Positions 28,029 through 40,106 are shown, counted from the stretch's first letter. The stretch is DNA of 64,000 bases from Pseudomonas serboccidentalis (GCF_028830055.1 NZ_CP101655.1:3417229-3481228), one strand, 5' to 3'. Translations and numbers: made by a program. The notes: generated by a model from the sequence alone, not told the origin.

Positions 28029-30134
28029 TCAAGCCGCCGCCACCGTCACCGGCACGCCATTGAGCGCCGCGTTGCCCGACAACTCGTCGAGCTGGCATTC
28101 ATCGGTGAGGTCGTTGGCACTCGACCCGGGCTGGCCGCTGGCAATCGTCATCTGCACCCCCGGCCGCGCATGTCCCCAGCCGTGCGGCAGGCTAACCACG
28201 CCCTTCATCATGTCCAGGCTGCCGAGCACTTCGACCTCGATCTGCCCGACCCGCGAACTGACGCGAACCAACTGCCCATCGCTGAGCCCGCGACTGGCGA
28301 GATCATCCGGGTGCATCAGCAACTGGTGCCGTGGTTTGCCCTTCACCAGACGATGGTAGTTATGCATCCAGGAGTTGTTGCTGCGCACATGCCGACGGCC
28401 AATCATCAACAGCTCATCGGCGGCGGGCGCCTGCAAGGCAGCGAAACGTGCGAGGTCAGCGAGAATCTCTGGCGGAGCGGCCTGCACATGCTGATTGGGC
28501 GTTTTCAGGCGCGATGCCAGATTTGGCTTCAACGCGCCAAGATCGATGCCGTGAGGATGATCAAACAGTGTCGCCAACGAGAGTTTCTGCTCGCAGGCAT
28601 CGCCATACAGGCCCATGCGCAGGCCCATGTCGATCATCTTCGCCGGCGGCATGGTCGGTTTCAGCTCCTTGCCGGTTTTTTCGGCAAAGGCCTTGGCCAG
28701 GCCGACGAAGATCTCCCAGTCGTGCAACGCGCCTTCGGGCTTGGCGAGAATCGCCCGGTTGAAGCGAGTGACGTTGCGCACCGCGAACAGGTTGAACGTG
28801 GTGTCGTAGTGATCGTTCTCCAGCGCCGAGGTCGATGGCAGGATCAGGTCGGCATAACGCGTGGTTTCGTTGATGTACAGGTCAATGCTGACCATGAACT
28901 CCAGCCCATCCAGCGCCTGCTCCAGTTGCCGGCCGTTCGGCGTCGACAACACCGGATTGCCGGCCACGGTGATCAGCGCGCGAATCTGCCCTTCGCCTTC
29001 GGTGAGCATCTCTTCGGCCAGCGCCGACACCGGCAATTCGCCGCCGTATTCGGGCCGCCCGGACACCCGGCTCTGCCACTTGTTGAAATGCCCGCCCGAG
29101 GTCGATGCCACCAGATCCACCGCCGGTTCGGTGCACAACGCACCGCCGACCCGGTCAAGATTGCCGGTGACCAGGTTGATCAACTGCACCACCCAATGGC
29201 ACAAAGTGCCGAATGCCTGAGTGGAAACGCCCATGCGCCCGTAGCACACCGCGCTCGGCGCTGCGGCGAAATCCCGCGCCAGTTGGCGGATCTGCTCGGC
29301 CGGCACGGCGCACAACGGGCTCATGGCCTCGGCGGTGAACGTTGCAACCGCCGCGCGCACTTCATCGAGGCCTTCGACCGGCAAATGACTGTCGCGCGTC
29401 AACCCTTCGCTGAACAGCGTATTGAGCATCCCGAACAGCAGCGCCGCATCGCCGCCCGGGCGTACGAACACGTGCTGATCGGCGATGGCAGCGGTTTCGC
29501 TGCGACGCGGATCGACCACCACCACTTTGCCGCCGCGCGCCTGAATCGCCTTCAGGCGTTTCTCGACATCGGGCACGGTCATGATGCTGCCGTTGGAGGC
29601 CAGCGGGTTGCCGCCTAGAATCAACATGAAATCGGTGTGATCGATGTCCGGGATCGGCAGCAGCAAACCGTGGCCGTACATCAGGTAACTGCTCAGGTGA
29701 TGCGGCAACTGATCGACCGAGGTCGCGGAGAAGCGATTGCGCGTCTTCAGCAAGCCGAGAAAGTAGTTGCTGTGAGTCATCAGCCCGTAGTTGTGCACGC
29801 TCGGGTTGCCCTGATAGACCGCCACCGCGTTCTGCCCGTGACGCTCCTGAATCGCCGCCAGACGCTCGGCCACCAGCGCAAAGGCCTCGTCCCACTCGAT
29901 CGGCAGCCATTCGCTGCCAACCCGGCGCATCGGCTGGCGCAGGCGGTCCGGATCATTCTGGATGTCTTGCAGGGCCACGGCCTTGGGGCAGATGTGTCCA
30001 CGACTGAAGGTATCGAGGGCATCGCCCTTGATCGAGGTGATCGCAACGTTGCCATCGGTTTCGGTGGTCTCGATGGTCAGGCCGCAGATGGCTTCGCACA
30101 GGTGGCAGGCACGGTGGTGGAGAGTCTTGGTCAT
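28029..30134 (-). CDS. molybdopterin-dependent oxidoreductase, formate-dehydrogenase-like
   Basis: A 701-residue protein of the DMSO-reductase superfamily. An N-terminal [4Fe-4S] site is formed by C10, C13, C17 and C49. The bis-MGD binding domains (LILGGNPLASNG, VVVDPRRSETAA, RYADLILPSTSALEND) and a C-terminal molybdopterin dinucleotide domain (from about 585) follow. Near residues 139-146 (SVDQLPHH), where formate dehydrogenases carry SeCys or Cys next to His, there is no cysteine, so the molybdenum ligand or the reaction may differ. No electron-transfer subunit, membrane anchor or export signal is encoded nearby, so it is probably a soluble orphan enzyme. The substrate is unknown. Confidence 0.88.
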   Translation of the reverse strand: MTKTLHHRACHLCEAICGLTIETTETDGNVAITSIKGDALDTFSRGHICPKAVALQDIQNDPDRLRQPMRRVGSEWLPIEWDEAFALVAERLAAIQERHGQNAVAVYQGNPSVHNYGLMTHSNYFLGLLKTRNRFSATSVDQLPHHLSSYLMYGHGLLLPIPDIDHTDFMLILGGNPLASNGSIMTVPDVEKRLKAIQARGGKVVVVDPRRSETAAIADQHVFVRPGGDAALLFGMLNTLFSEGLTRDSHLPVEGLDEVRAAVATFTAEAMSPLCAVPAEQIRQLARDFAAAPSAVCYGRMGVSTQAFGTLCHWVVQLINLVTGNLDRVGGALCTEPAVDLVASTSGGHFNKWQSRVSGRPEYGGELPVSALAEEMLTEGEGQIRALITVAGNPVLSTPNGRQLEQALDGLEFMVSIDLYINETTRYADLILPSTSALENDHYDTTFNLFAVRNVTRFNRAILAKPEGALHDWEIFVGLAKAFAEKTGKELKPTMPPAKMIDMGLRMGLYGDACEQKLSLATLFDHPHGIDLGALKPNLASRLKTPNQHVQAAPPEILADLARFAALQAPAADELLMIGRRHVRSNNSWMHNYHRLVKGKPRHQLLMHPDDLASRGLSDGQLVRVSSRVGQIEVEVLGSLDMMKGVVSLPHGWGHARPGVQMTIASGQPGSSANDLTDECQLDELSGNAALNGVPVTVAAA

Positions 30135-30271
30135 GGCCAGTCTCTGTCTTGTTCTGGGCAGGCAACGGTGATGCCTGCGGGAACAAAACTATGGCCCGTG
30201 TGCGCAAGCGACGCCAGCGACGTTCGTCTTGTGAATCGACGGCTATCAGGCGAGCCGATAGCCCGTCAGGG

Positions 30272-30562
30272 TCAGTTGGGCGGTAGTTGGGGCGGCGCCT
30301 GCAACTGGATTTCCTGAATGGTTTCGATCTGCTCCTGGGCGATGTGCACGCCGGTGAGTTCGCCGATCAGCCGCCAGTGCTCGTCGAGCCCGGCACTGAT
30401 GGTCGCCATGCGATCGATCATGTGGCGACCGGCGGTCTTGACCACTTCGTCTTCGCTACGCAACAGCTCGAAAGACATCGAAGTCACCGACGCGGTGAGA
30501 TGGGTCAGTGAGCGAGCCGTGTGGCCCAGCAATTCCATTAACAGTTTTTCTTTCGATTCCAT
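30272..30562 (-). CDS. small helical protein of unknown function
   Basis: A 96-residue, largely alpha-helical protein (MESKEKLLMELLGHTARSL...) ending in a Pro/Gln-rich tail (QAPPQLPPN). It has no signal peptide or membrane segment. An AGGAAG site lies 8 bases before the ATG. It sits on the same strand as the molybdenum enzyme, 137 bases upstream of it, and could share a transcript. I do not recognise a family with certainty. Confidence 0.7.
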   Translation of the reverse strand: MESKEKLLMELLGHTARSLTHLTASVTSMSFELLRSEDEVVKTAGRHMIDRMATISAGLDEHWRLIGELTGVHIAQEQIETIQEIQLQAPPQLPPN

Positions 30563-30967
30563 GCGGAGGCTTCCTGCGTCGCTCGAAACTTATTTATAAC
30601 CCAGCACTTTGCTTTAGCAAATGTTTCAGCCTGAGCATCCGACCAAGCGAAACCGCAACCACGCAGTCTTGAACCGACCCGCGTGCCACTCTCCCCGCCA
30701 CGCCGGATTGCCAAGCCCGCCAGAGCCAGTGTACAAAGAGGCTCGCTGCTGTCCCGAACCCGGCTTCAAACGCGTGACTGCCACTGGCGGTTCGTCCTCC
30801 GAATTCTGCAAAAACCGTAGCCTATTGGAAAAACGCGACATTTAGTGTCAATATCGCGCCTTCCCCTATTTCGTCGCCCCGTGCGGCTTACGCCGCAGGT
30901 CTCGCCCGTTGTTCCGTTAAACAAGGCTTTGAGCATCTGCGGTTTGTAGCAAAAAAGGTAGTCAATG
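30563..30967. other. intergenic region upstream of argF
   Basis: About 400 bases between divergent genes. It contains a candidate ArgR site (annotated separately). Beyond that I see no gene-like reading frame, repeat or clear promoter. Confidence 0.5.
30825..30840 (-). promoter_or_regulatory. candidate ArgR half-site before argF
   Basis: On the minus strand TGTCGC-N8-AA, the half-site pattern reported for Pseudomonas ArgR, is present (TGTCGCGTTTTTCCAA). It lies about 125 bases before argF, whose repression by arginine-bound ArgR would be expected. Only one good half-site is seen. A weaker TGTCAATATCGCG follows on the plus strand at 30846. Confidence 0.4.
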
Positions 30968-31888
30968 ATGAGCGCAAGGCACTTTCTCTCCCTGATGGAT
31001 TGCACGCCCGAAGAGCTGGTCAGCGTGATCCGTCGAGGCGTTGAGCTCAAGGACCTGCGTAACCGCGGCGTACTGTTCGAGCCTCTGAAAAACCGCGTCC
31101 TGGGGATGATCTTCGAGAAATCCTCGACCCGTACCCGGATCTCCTTCGAGGCCGGCATGATCCAGCTCGGTGGCCAGGCGATCTTCCTGTCGCCGCGTGA
31201 CACCCAACTGGGCCGTGGCGAGCCGATCGGCGACTGCGCCATCGTCATGTCGAGCATGCTCGATGCGGTGATGATCCGTACCTTTGCCCACAGCACCCTG
31301 ACCGAATTCGCCGCCAACTCGCGCGTACCGGTGATCAACGGCCTGTCCGACGACCTGCACCCGTGCCAGTTGCTCGCCGACATGCAGACGTTCCTTGAGC
31401 ACCGTGGTTCGATCCAGGGCAAGACCGTGGCCTGGATCGGCGACGGCAACAACATGTGCAACAGCTATATAGAAGCGGCGATCCAGTTCGACTTCCAGTT
31501 GCGCGTTGCCTGCCCGCAAGGCTACGAGCCAAACCCTGAATTCGTGGCCAAGGCCGGCGATCGCGTGACCATCGTCCGCGATCCGCAGGACGCCGTGCGC
31601 GGCGCGCATCTGGTGAGCACCGACGTCTGGACCTCGATGGGCCAGGAAGAAGAAACCGCCAAACGCCTGAAACTGTTCGCGCCATTCCAGGTGACCCGCG
31701 CCCTGCTCGACCTGGCGGCCGAGGACGTGCTGTTCATGCATTGCCTGCCTGCCCACCGCGGCGAAGAAATCAGCCTCGACCTGCTTGATGACCCGCGCTC
31801 CGTCGCCTGGGATCAGGCAGAAAACCGTCTCCACGCACAGAAGGCCCTGCTCGAGTTCCTCGTCGAACCGGCATATCACCACGCATGA
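30968..31888 (+). CDS. argF: ornithine carbamoyltransferase (anabolic)
   Basis: A 306-residue enzyme making citrulline from ornithine and carbamoyl phosphate. The carbamoyl-phosphate loop is SSTRTR (52-57), HPCQLLAD (about 131-138) also binds substrate, and the ornithine-binding HCLPAHRG follows near 260-267. There are two adjacent ATGs (30965 and 30968). [11 protein letters not shown] from the second is chosen by comparison with P. aeruginosa ArgF. The stop overlaps the start of the ABC ATPase gene (ATGA). Confidence 0.97.
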   Translation: MSARHFLSLMDCTPEELVSVIRRGVELKDLRNRGVLFEPLKNRVLGMIFEKSSTRTRISFEAGMIQLGGQAIFLSPRDTQLGRGEPIGDCAIVMSSMLDAVMIRTFAHSTLTEFAANSRVPVINGLSDDLHPCQLLADMQTFLEHRGSIQGKTVAWIGDGNNMCNSYIEAAIQFDFQLRVACPQGYEPNPEFVAKAGDRVTIVRDPQDAVRGAHLVSTDVWTSMGQEEETAKRLKLFAPFQVTRALLDLAAEDVLFMHCLPAHRGEEISLDLLDDPRSVAWDQAENRLHAQKALLEFLVEPAYHHA

Positions 31889-32994
31889 GCCATGAATTAC
31901 TGCTGAACCTGCGCAACCTCGCTTGCGGCTACCAAGATCAACGCGTGGTGCAGAACCTCAATCTGCACCTCAACGCCGGTGACATCGGCTGCCTGCTCGG
32001 TTCGTCCGGCTGCGGCAAGACCACCACTTTGCGCGCCATCGCCGGTTTCGAACCGGTGCACGAAGGGGAAATCACCCTGGGTGGCGAAACAATCTCCAGC
32101 GCCGGTTTCACCCTGGCCCCGGAGAAACGCCGGATCGGCATGGTGTTCCAGGACTACGCGCTGTTCCCGCATTTGAGCGTCGCGGACAACATCGCCTTCG
32201 GTATCCGCAAGCATCCGAACAAGGAGCGTGTCACCGAAGAGCTGCTCGAACTGGTCAACCTGAAGAACCTCGGCAAGCGCTTTCCGCACGAACTGTCCGG
32301 CGGCCAGCAACAGCGTGTCGCCCTCGCCCGCGCCCTGGCGCCGGAGCCGCAATTGCTGCTGCTCGATGAGCCGTTCTCCAACCTCGACGGCGAGCTGCGC
32401 CGCAAGCTCAGCCACGAAGTCCGAGACATTCTCAAGGCCCGTGGCACCAGTGCGATTCTGGTGACCCACGACCAGGAAGAAGCCTTCGCCGTGAGCGATC
32501 ACGTCGGTGTGTTCAAGGAGGGCCGGCTGGAGCAGTGGGACACGCCTTACAACCTCTACCACGAGCCGGCGACGCCGTTTGTCGCCAGTTTCATCGGGCA
32601 GGGCTATTTCATTCGCGGCCAGCTCGGCAGCCCGGAATCGGTGCAGACCGAACTCGGCGAACTGCGCGGCAACCGGGCCTACACCTGGCCGGTGGGCGGT
32701 GCGGTGGATGTGCTGCTACGTCCGGATGACATCGTTTATGCGCCGGACAGTGCGCTGAAAGCGCGGATCGTCGGTAAAACCTTCCTCGGCGCCTCGACCC
32801 TGTATCGCCTGCAACTGCCGACCGGGGCGCAGCTGGAATCGATCTTCCCGAGCCATGCCGATCATCAGGTGGGGGCGGAAGTAGGCATTCGAGTGGCGGC
32901 AGAGCATCTGGTGTTGTTCCAGGCTTCGGGCAGCACCGCCGCACAAATCCCGGCTGTGGAAAACGGCGTGCGTCGCTACAGCGCAGCCCTCTAA
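31885..32994 (+). CDS. ABC transporter ATP-binding protein (FbpC/PotA-like)
   Basis: A 369-residue ATPase with Walker [10 protein letters not shown] (about 40-48), Q-loop FQDYALFPH, signature LSGGQQQR, Walker [14 protein letters not shown]-loop VTHD, and a C-terminal TOBE-type regulatory domain (about 240-350). Similarity is to iron(III), polyamine or sulfate importer ATPases. It is translationally coupled to argF but no permease or binding protein is adjacent, so the rest of the transporter must be elsewhere. The same argF-ATPase pair occurs in P. aeruginosa. Confidence 0.9.
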   Translation: MSHELLLNLRNLACGYQDQRVVQNLNLHLNAGDIGCLLGSSGCGKTTTLRAIAGFEPVHEGEITLGGETISSAGFTLAPEKRRIGMVFQDYALFPHLSVADNIAFGIRKHPNKERVTEELLELVNLKNLGKRFPHELSGGQQQRVALARALAPEPQLLLLDEPFSNLDGELRRKLSHEVRDILKARGTSAILVTHDQEEAFAVSDHVGVFKEGRLEQWDTPYNLYHEPATPFVASFIGQGYFIRGQLGSPESVQTELGELRGNRAYTWPVGGAVDVLLRPDDIVYAPDSALKARIVGKTFLGASTLYRLQLPTGAQLESIFPSHADHQVGAEVGIRVAAEHLVLFQASGSTAAQIPAVENGVRRYSAAL

Positions 32995-33070
32995 GATCAA
33001 AAGATCGCAGCCTGCGGCAGCTCCTACATTAATCCCTGTAGGAGCTGCCGCAGGCTGCGATCTTTTGATT
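32995..33070. repeat. REP inverted pair (GTAGGAGCTGCCG type), near-perfect
   Basis: Two REP arms, GATCAAAAGATCGCAGCCTG...CTCCTACA and its inverse, are almost identical over 33 bases and separated by 8 bases, so the whole element can fold as one long hairpin. It touches the stop codons of both convergent neighbours. Confidence 0.9.
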
Positions 33071-33851
33071 AAGCCAGCAGCAACTTACCGCTGGCAACCA
33101 GCGTCGCATTCCCGCCAATCTTCACCCGCTCGCCTTCCAGCCGACAGAACAGTTCCCCGCCCCGCGCCGAACGCTGATACGCCGTCAGGCTCGATTTGCC
33201 CAGACGCTTGGACCAGTACGGAATCAGGCTGCAATGGGTCGAGCCGGTCACCGGGTCTTCGTTGATACCGATCGCCGGTGCGAAGTAGCGCGAGACGAAA
33301 TCATGCTGATTGCCGCGCGCCGTCACGATAGCGCCGAGCCACGGCAGTTTGGCCAGCGCGACCATGTCCGGTGTGCAGTCGAGCACCGCCTGCTCCGACT
33401 CCAGCACCACGAACAACTCGTTGGAACCCAGCACATCCACTGCCTCGACGCCCAACGCGCGCTCGACATCCAGCGTCACGCCAATCTCTGACGGCATGAT
33501 CGACGGGAAGTCCAGCCACAGACGATCGCCCTCACGGCTGACGCTCAGCGGCCCGGACTTGCAGATGAAGTCCAGACGCTCGGCGTTTTCCTTGTAGACC
33601 TCGAACAACACATAGGCGCTGGCCAGCGTCGCATGCCCGCACAACGGCACTTCGGTGGTCGGGGTGAACCAGCGGATATGCCACACCGCGCCTTCGCGCA
33701 CCACGAAGGCGGTTTCCGCCAGGTTGTGTTCGGCGGCGATCTTCTGCATCAGCTCGTCCGCGAGCCATGCATCGAGCCGATAAACCATCGCCGGGTTACC
33801 ACTGAACGGCCGATCACTGAACGCGTCAACCTGATGAAACTCGAGCTGCAT
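33069..33851 (-). CDS. PhzF family isomerase/epimerase-like protein
   Basis: A 260-residue protein of the PhzF fold (two similar alpha/beta halves). Catalytic Glu46 lies in NLAETAFV, and GNPAMV (about 18-23), PLCGHATLASA and GSTHCSLIPYW are family signatures. No phenazine genes are nearby, so this is one of the common housekeeping PhzF paralogues with an unknown substrate. GGAG precedes the ATG. Confidence 0.92.
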   Translation of the reverse strand: MQLEFHQVDAFSDRPFSGNPAMVYRLDAWLADELMQKIAAEHNLAETAFVVREGAVWHIRWFTPTTEVPLCGHATLASAYVLFEVYKENAERLDFICKSGPLSVSREGDRLWLDFPSIMPSEIGVTLDVERALGVEAVDVLGSNELFVVLESEQAVLDCTPDMVALAKLPWLGAIVTARGNQHDFVSRYFAPAIGINEDPVTGSTHCSLIPYWSKRLGKSSLTAYQRSARGGELFCRLEGERVKIGGNATLVASGKLLLA

Positions 33852-33946
33852 AACCTTCTCCCTAAGTCAGTGGGCAAAGCATGCAGCCACGCTGCGATCA
33901 GCGCCAGTGACAGAACCGGGCGATTTTCTTCATACAGAGCGCAGCG

Positions 33947-34417
33947 TTATGCGCGACCGATGTCGGCGAATTTGGCCTGGGTGTGTTCGGCCAGCACGGC
34001 CGGCGCCAGTTCGACTTCCAGCCCACGCCGGCCGGCACTGACATAAATGGTGGCAAAACCCTGGGCGGAATTATCGATGAAGGTGCGCAGGCGTTTCTTC
34101 TGCCCCAGCGGGCTGATACCGCCCAACAGATAACCGGTGGAACGCTGCGCAGCGGCCGGGTCAGCCATTTCGACTTTTTTCACCCCTGCCGCGTGAGCCA
34201 GGCCCTTGAGGTCAAGGCTTCCGACGACCGGTACTACGGCCACCAGCAATTCACCTTTTTCGCTGGCAGCGAGCAGCGTCTTGAACACCTGTGCCGGCTG
34301 CAGCGCCAGTTTTTCCGCAGCCTCCAGCCCATAGGAGGCGGCCTTGGGGTCATGTTCGTAACTGTGCACGCGATGTTCGGCACGAACTTTTTTCAACAAG
34401 TCCAACGCAGGGGTCAT
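33947..34417 (-). CDS. ybaK: Cys-tRNA(Pro)/Cys-tRNA(Cys) deacylase YbaK
   Basis: A 156-residue YbaK-type protein that hydrolyses mischarged Cys-tRNA(Pro) in trans. QVFKTLLA contains the conserved catalytic Lys, [16 protein letters not shown] carries the GGxSPxG loop, and the Tyr/Asp residues around HSYEHDP are also typical. GGAG lies 6 bases before the ATG. It stands alone on the minus strand, divergent from glpF. Confidence 0.93.
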   Translation of the reverse strand: MTPALDLLKKVRAEHRVHSYEHDPKAASYGLEAAEKLALQPAQVFKTLLAASEKGELLVAVVPVVGSLDLKGLAHAAGVKKVEMADPAAAQRSTGYLLGGISPLGQKKRLRTFIDNSAQGFATIYVSAGRRGLEVELAPAVLAEHTQAKFADIGRA

Positions 34418-34779
34418 GGCAGCTCCAGGCTCGGCATCAACAGGAAAATCCTGCGCCGAATTCTAGGCCATCGCCTCGCAAAAGGCTCTACCGCAAGCCC
34501 CGATTCCCGGGCTTTGCAGGCAAACCGCAGGGTTATTGTCGCGGTCATCCGCTGAATCATTCAGCCGACTGATAGTTGAATTGTGACCGATGGTTCACTT
34601 TCGACCTTTGACAGGTTTGTTTCTTGTCTATATTTTTTCGAATCTGAATAATGTAAGAATTATGTTCACCGCAGCACCCAGCAGTAAACCGGGAACAGGA
34701 TGGGGATCCTGCCCCGGGGAAAATCGCGCTCTGCCCTGACGGCAAACGCGCCAGACAACAACAAAAATCGAGGTTTTCA
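34418..34779. other. ybaK-glpF intergenic region with candidate glpF promoter
   Basis: About 360 bases. TTGACA (34608-34613) and TATTTT (34631-34636) are 17 bases apart and form a plausible glpFK promoter with a leader of about 140 bases. ATGTTC at 34662 resembles the half-site of the palindrome seen before glpD and may be part of a GlpR operator. Nothing else is recognised. Confidence 0.45.
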
Positions 34780-37211
<2,432 letters not shown>

Positions 37212-37238
37212 GCCAACCTGAGTACTGACTAAAGCTGT

Positions 37239-37417
37239 CCAAACAGCGTGAAAGCGTAGCGAGCGAAGGCAAGACAAGGCAAAAACAGGCGAGGACCGGC
37301 TGGGGTCGCACTCGACTTTACGGGTTTGTAAATGAGCAGTCCGAGCCTGTTTTTAACGCAGGATTGCTTGCGTAACGCCGAAGGCGCCCAGCACGAAGTA
37401 GCTTTCACGTTGTTTGG
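37239..37417. repeat. MITE-like 179-bp inverted-repeat element
   Basis: Terminal inverted repeats of 17 bases with one mismatch: CCAAACAGCGTGAAAGC at 37239-37255 and GCTTTCACGTTGTTTGG at 37401-37417. An inner inverted pair, AAAAACAGGC (37281-37290) and GCCTGTTTTT (37345-37354), adds a second stem. It has no coding capacity. I recall closely similar sequence between genes in other Pseudomonas, so it is probably a dispersed non-autonomous element or structured repeat (possibly the R178-type repeat of P. fluorescens). It lies between glpK and glpR. Confidence 0.7.
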
Positions 37418-37485
37418 AAACTGGTCGGGAGGAGATTCCTGCGTCATCATGGGCAAATTTTGCACGGCAGCCCAAAGGAAGCCCC

Positions 37486-38241
37486 ATGAATCTGCCTCCC
37501 CGTCAGCAGCAAATCCTCGAGCTGGTCCGCGAACGCGGCTATGTGAGCATCGAGGAAATGGCTACGCTGTTCGTTGTCACCCCGCAAACCATCCGCCGCG
37601 ACATCAATCAGCTCGCGGAAGCCAATCTGTTGCGTCGCTACCATGGCGGCGCGGCCTACGATTCCAGCGTCGAAAACACCGCTTATGCGATGCGCGCCGA
37701 CCAGATGCGCGATGAAAAACAACGCATCGGTGAAGCCATCGCCGCGCAGATCCCCGATCACGCCTCGCTGTTCATCAACATCGGCACCACCACCGAATCG
37801 ATTGCCCGCGCCCTGCTCAACCACAACCATCTGAAGATCATCACCAACAACCTGCACGTCGCCTCGATGCTCAGTGCCAAGGATGATTTCGATGTGCTGT
37901 TGACCGGCGGCAATGTGCGCCGTGATGGCGGTGTGGTCGGCCAGGCAAGTGTGGATTTCATCAATCAGTTCAAGGTTGATTTTGCGCTGGTAGGCATCAG
38001 CGGCATCGACGAAGACGGCAGCCTGCTCGACTTCGATTATCAGGAAGTGCGGGTTTCCCAGGCGATCATCGCCAATGCGCGACAGGTGATCCTGGCGGCG
38101 GACTCCAGCAAGTTCGGGCGCAATGCGATGATTCGCCTCGGCCCGATCAGCCTGATCGATTGCCTGGTCACCGACCAGCAGCCGGTGCCGGCATTGGCGC
38201 AGTTGTTGAGCCAGCACAAGATTCGTCTGGAAGTCGTTTAA
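37486..38241 (+). CDS. glpR: glycerol 3-phosphate regulon repressor (DeoR family)
   Basis: A 251-residue repressor. The N-terminal DeoR helix-turn-helix is at about 1-57 ([37 protein letters not shown]). The sugar-phosphate-binding DeoRC domain follows ([34 protein letters not shown]). It represses glp genes until glycerol 3-phosphate binds. AGGA lies 6 bases before the ATG at 37486. Confidence 0.96.
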   Translation: MNLPPRQQQILELVRERGYVSIEEMATLFVVTPQTIRRDINQLAEANLLRRYHGGAAYDSSVENTAYAMRADQMRDEKQRIGEAIAAQIPDHASLFINIGTTTESIARALLNHNHLKIITNNLHVASMLSAKDDFDVLLTGGNVRRDGGVVGQASVDFINQFKVDFALVGISGIDEDGSLLDFDYQEVRVSQAIIANARQVILAADSSKFGRNAMIRLGPISLIDCLVTDQQPVPALAQLLSQHKIRLEVV

Positions 38242-38268
38242 ACCTTTCCATCAGCTCCCTCTCCCCAC

Positions 38269-38396
38269 GTGGCGAGGGAGCTTGCTCCCGCTGGGCTGCG
38301 AAGCGGCTCCAACACCATTCAACCCTGCTCATCCAGATACTCTTCTGTGCATTCACGACGGCTACGCCGCCGAGCGGGGGCAAGCTCCCTCGCCAC
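38269..38396. repeat. REP inverted pair (GTGGCGAGG type)
   Basis: GTGGCGAGGGAGCTTGCTCC and GGGGCAAGCTCCCTCGCCAC are inverted copies about 90 bases apart, between glpR and glpD. Confidence 0.88.
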
Positions 38397-38515
38397 AAAA
38401 AGCATCTCCCCGCCTCAGAATGTTCGAAAATTTTCTTTTAACCGCCCTTCGATGAGTTTTTTCAATCGAAGTCGACTGGCTGTGCGCGTCTTTATGGGCT
38501 ACCATTTTCGCAAAT

Positions 38516-38529
38516 GAACATTTATGTTC
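38516..38529 (+). promoter_or_regulatory. candidate GlpR operator before glpD
   Basis: The palindrome GAACAT-TT-ATGTTC lies about 40 bases before the glpD ATG. Its right half continues as ATGTTCGAT, which equals the half-site of the E. coli GlpR operator. Control by GlpR is inferred. Confidence 0.4.
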
Positions 38530-38570
38530 GATTTCCAAGACAGAAAATCAAAAGAGCCCGAGGCCAGCCG

Positions 38571-40106
38571 ATGTCCACATCTACCTTGCGTACGCCCCCG
38601 ATCGCCGAGATCTACGATGTTGCCGTGATTGGCGGCGGGATCAATGGAGTGGGGATCGCAGCGGATGCCGCCGGTCGCGGTCTCTCGGTGTTCCTTTGCG
38701 AAAAGGATGACCTGGCCAGCCACACCTCGTCGGCCAGCAGCAAGCTGATCCACGGTGGCCTGCGCTACCTCGAACATTACGAATTCCGTCTGGTACGTGA
38801 GGCACTGGCCGAGCGCGAAGTGCTGCTGGCAAAGGCCCCGCACATCGTCAAGCCGATGCGCTTCGTGCTGCCGCACCGTCCGCATCTGCGTCCGGCGTGG
38901 ATGATCCGCGCGGGCCTGTTCCTTTATGACAACCTCGGCAAGCGCGAAAAACTGCCGGGGTCGAAAAGCCTGAAGTTCGGTGCCGACAGCGCGCTGAAAA
39001 GCGAAATCACCAAAGGCTTCGAATACTCCGATTGCTGGGTCGATGACGCCCGTCTCGTGGTACTGAATGCCATGGCCGCCCGGGAACAAGGCGCCCATGT
39101 GCACACCCAGACCCGCTGCGTCAGCGCCCGCCGCGCCAAGGGCCTGTGGCACCTGAACCTGGAGCGTGCCGACGGCAGCCTGTTTTCGATCACCGCCAAA
39201 GCACTGGTGAACGCCGCAGGCCCATGGGTCGCCAAGTTCATCCGTGACGATCTGAAAATGGAATCGCCTTATGGCATTCGCCTGATTCAGGGCAGCCACA
39301 TCATCGTGCCGAAACTGTACGAAGGTGAGCATGCGCACATCCTGCAAAACGAAGATCAGCGCATCGTCTTCACTATTCCGTACCTGAACCACTTCACCCT
39401 GATCGGCACCACCGACCGTGAATACACCGGCGACCCGGCCAAAGTGGCGATCACCGACGGCGAAACCGATTACTTGCTCAAAGTGGTCAATGCCCACTTC
39501 AAGAAGCAGATCAGCCGCGACGATATTCAGCACAGCTACTCGGGCGTGCGTCCGCTGTGCAATGACGAATCCGACAACCCTTCGGCCGTGACCCGCGACT
39601 ACACCCTGGCGCTGTCCGGCAGCGCGGAAGAAGCGCCGCTGCTGTCGGTGTTCGGCGGCAAGCTGACCACCTACCGCAAACTGGCCGAGTCGGCGATGGC
39701 CCAGTTGATGCCGTATTTCACCCAGATGCGCCCGAGCTGGACCGCCACCGCCACCCTGCCCGGCGGTGAAGACATGACCACCCCGCAGGCCTTGAGCGCG
39801 CAGATTCGCGACAAGTTCGACTTCGTGCCGACCGAGATCGCCCGCCGTTGGTCCACCACCTACGGCAGCCGCACCTGGCGCATGCTCGAAGGCGTGGAAA
39901 CCCTGGCGGACATGGGCGAACACCTCGGCGGCGGGCTCTACACCCGTGAAGTCGATTACCTGTGCAGCGAAGAATGGGCCACCACTGCGCACGACATCCT
40001 GTGGCGTCGCAGCAAGCTGGGCCTGTTCACCACCCCGGCCGAGCAAGAGAAACTGGCGGCATACCTGGGCAAGGTCGAGCAGAATCGCAAGATTGAAGCG
40101 GCCTGA
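38571..40106 (+). CDS. glpD: aerobic glycerol-3-phosphate dehydrogenase
   Basis: A 511-residue membrane-associated flavoenzyme that oxidises glycerol 3-phosphate to dihydroxyacetone phosphate and feeds electrons to quinone. The FAD-binding motif is DVAVIGGGINGVGIAADAAGRG (about 16-37). SSKLIHGGLRYLE and the FSGVRP-like YSGVRPLC are family motifs. The start at 38571 has GAGG seven bases upstream. An in-frame ATG at 38514 would run through the putative operator. Confidence 0.97.
   Translation: MSTSTLRTPPIAEIYDVAVIGGGINGVGIAADAAGRGLSVFLCEKDDLASHTSSASSKLIHGGLRYLEHYEFRLVREALAEREVLLAKAPHIVKPMRFVLPHRPHLRPAWMIRAGLFLYDNLGKREKLPGSKSLKFGADSALKSEITKGFEYSDCWVDDARLVVLNAMAAREQGAHVHTQTRCVSARRAKGLWHLNLERADGSLFSITAKALVNAAGPWVAKFIRDDLKMESPYGIRLIQGSHIIVPKLYEGEHAHILQNEDQRIVFTIPYLNHFTLIGTTDREYTGDPAKVAITDGETDYLLKVVNAHFKKQISRDDIQHSYSGVRPLCNDESDNPSAVTRDYTLALSGSAEEAPLLSVFGGKLTTYRKLAESAMAQLMPYFTQMRPSWTATATLPGGEDMTTPQALSAQIRDKFDFVPTEIARRWSTTYGSRTWRMLEGVETLADMGEHLGGGLYTREVDYLCSEEWATTAHDILWRRSKLGLFTTPAEQEKLAAYLGKVEQNRKIEAA

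Noticed and set aside
28170..29618. 482-codon open frame antisense to the molybdenum enzyme
   Set aside because: No start context or motifs. The minus strand encodes clear Fe-S and pterin-binding motifs.
30621..30845. Short open frame (74 codons) upstream of argF
   Set aside because: No ribosome site, odd composition, and it overlaps the candidate ArgR operator region.
32995..33070. Long perfect hairpin considered as a rho-independent terminator
   Set aside because: It is a REP pair seen at several other places in the window. It may terminate transcription but lacks a defined T-run.
33069..33851. PhzF-like gene considered as part of a phenazine cluster
   Set aside because: No other phz genes are nearby. 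PhzF paralogues are common in non-producers.
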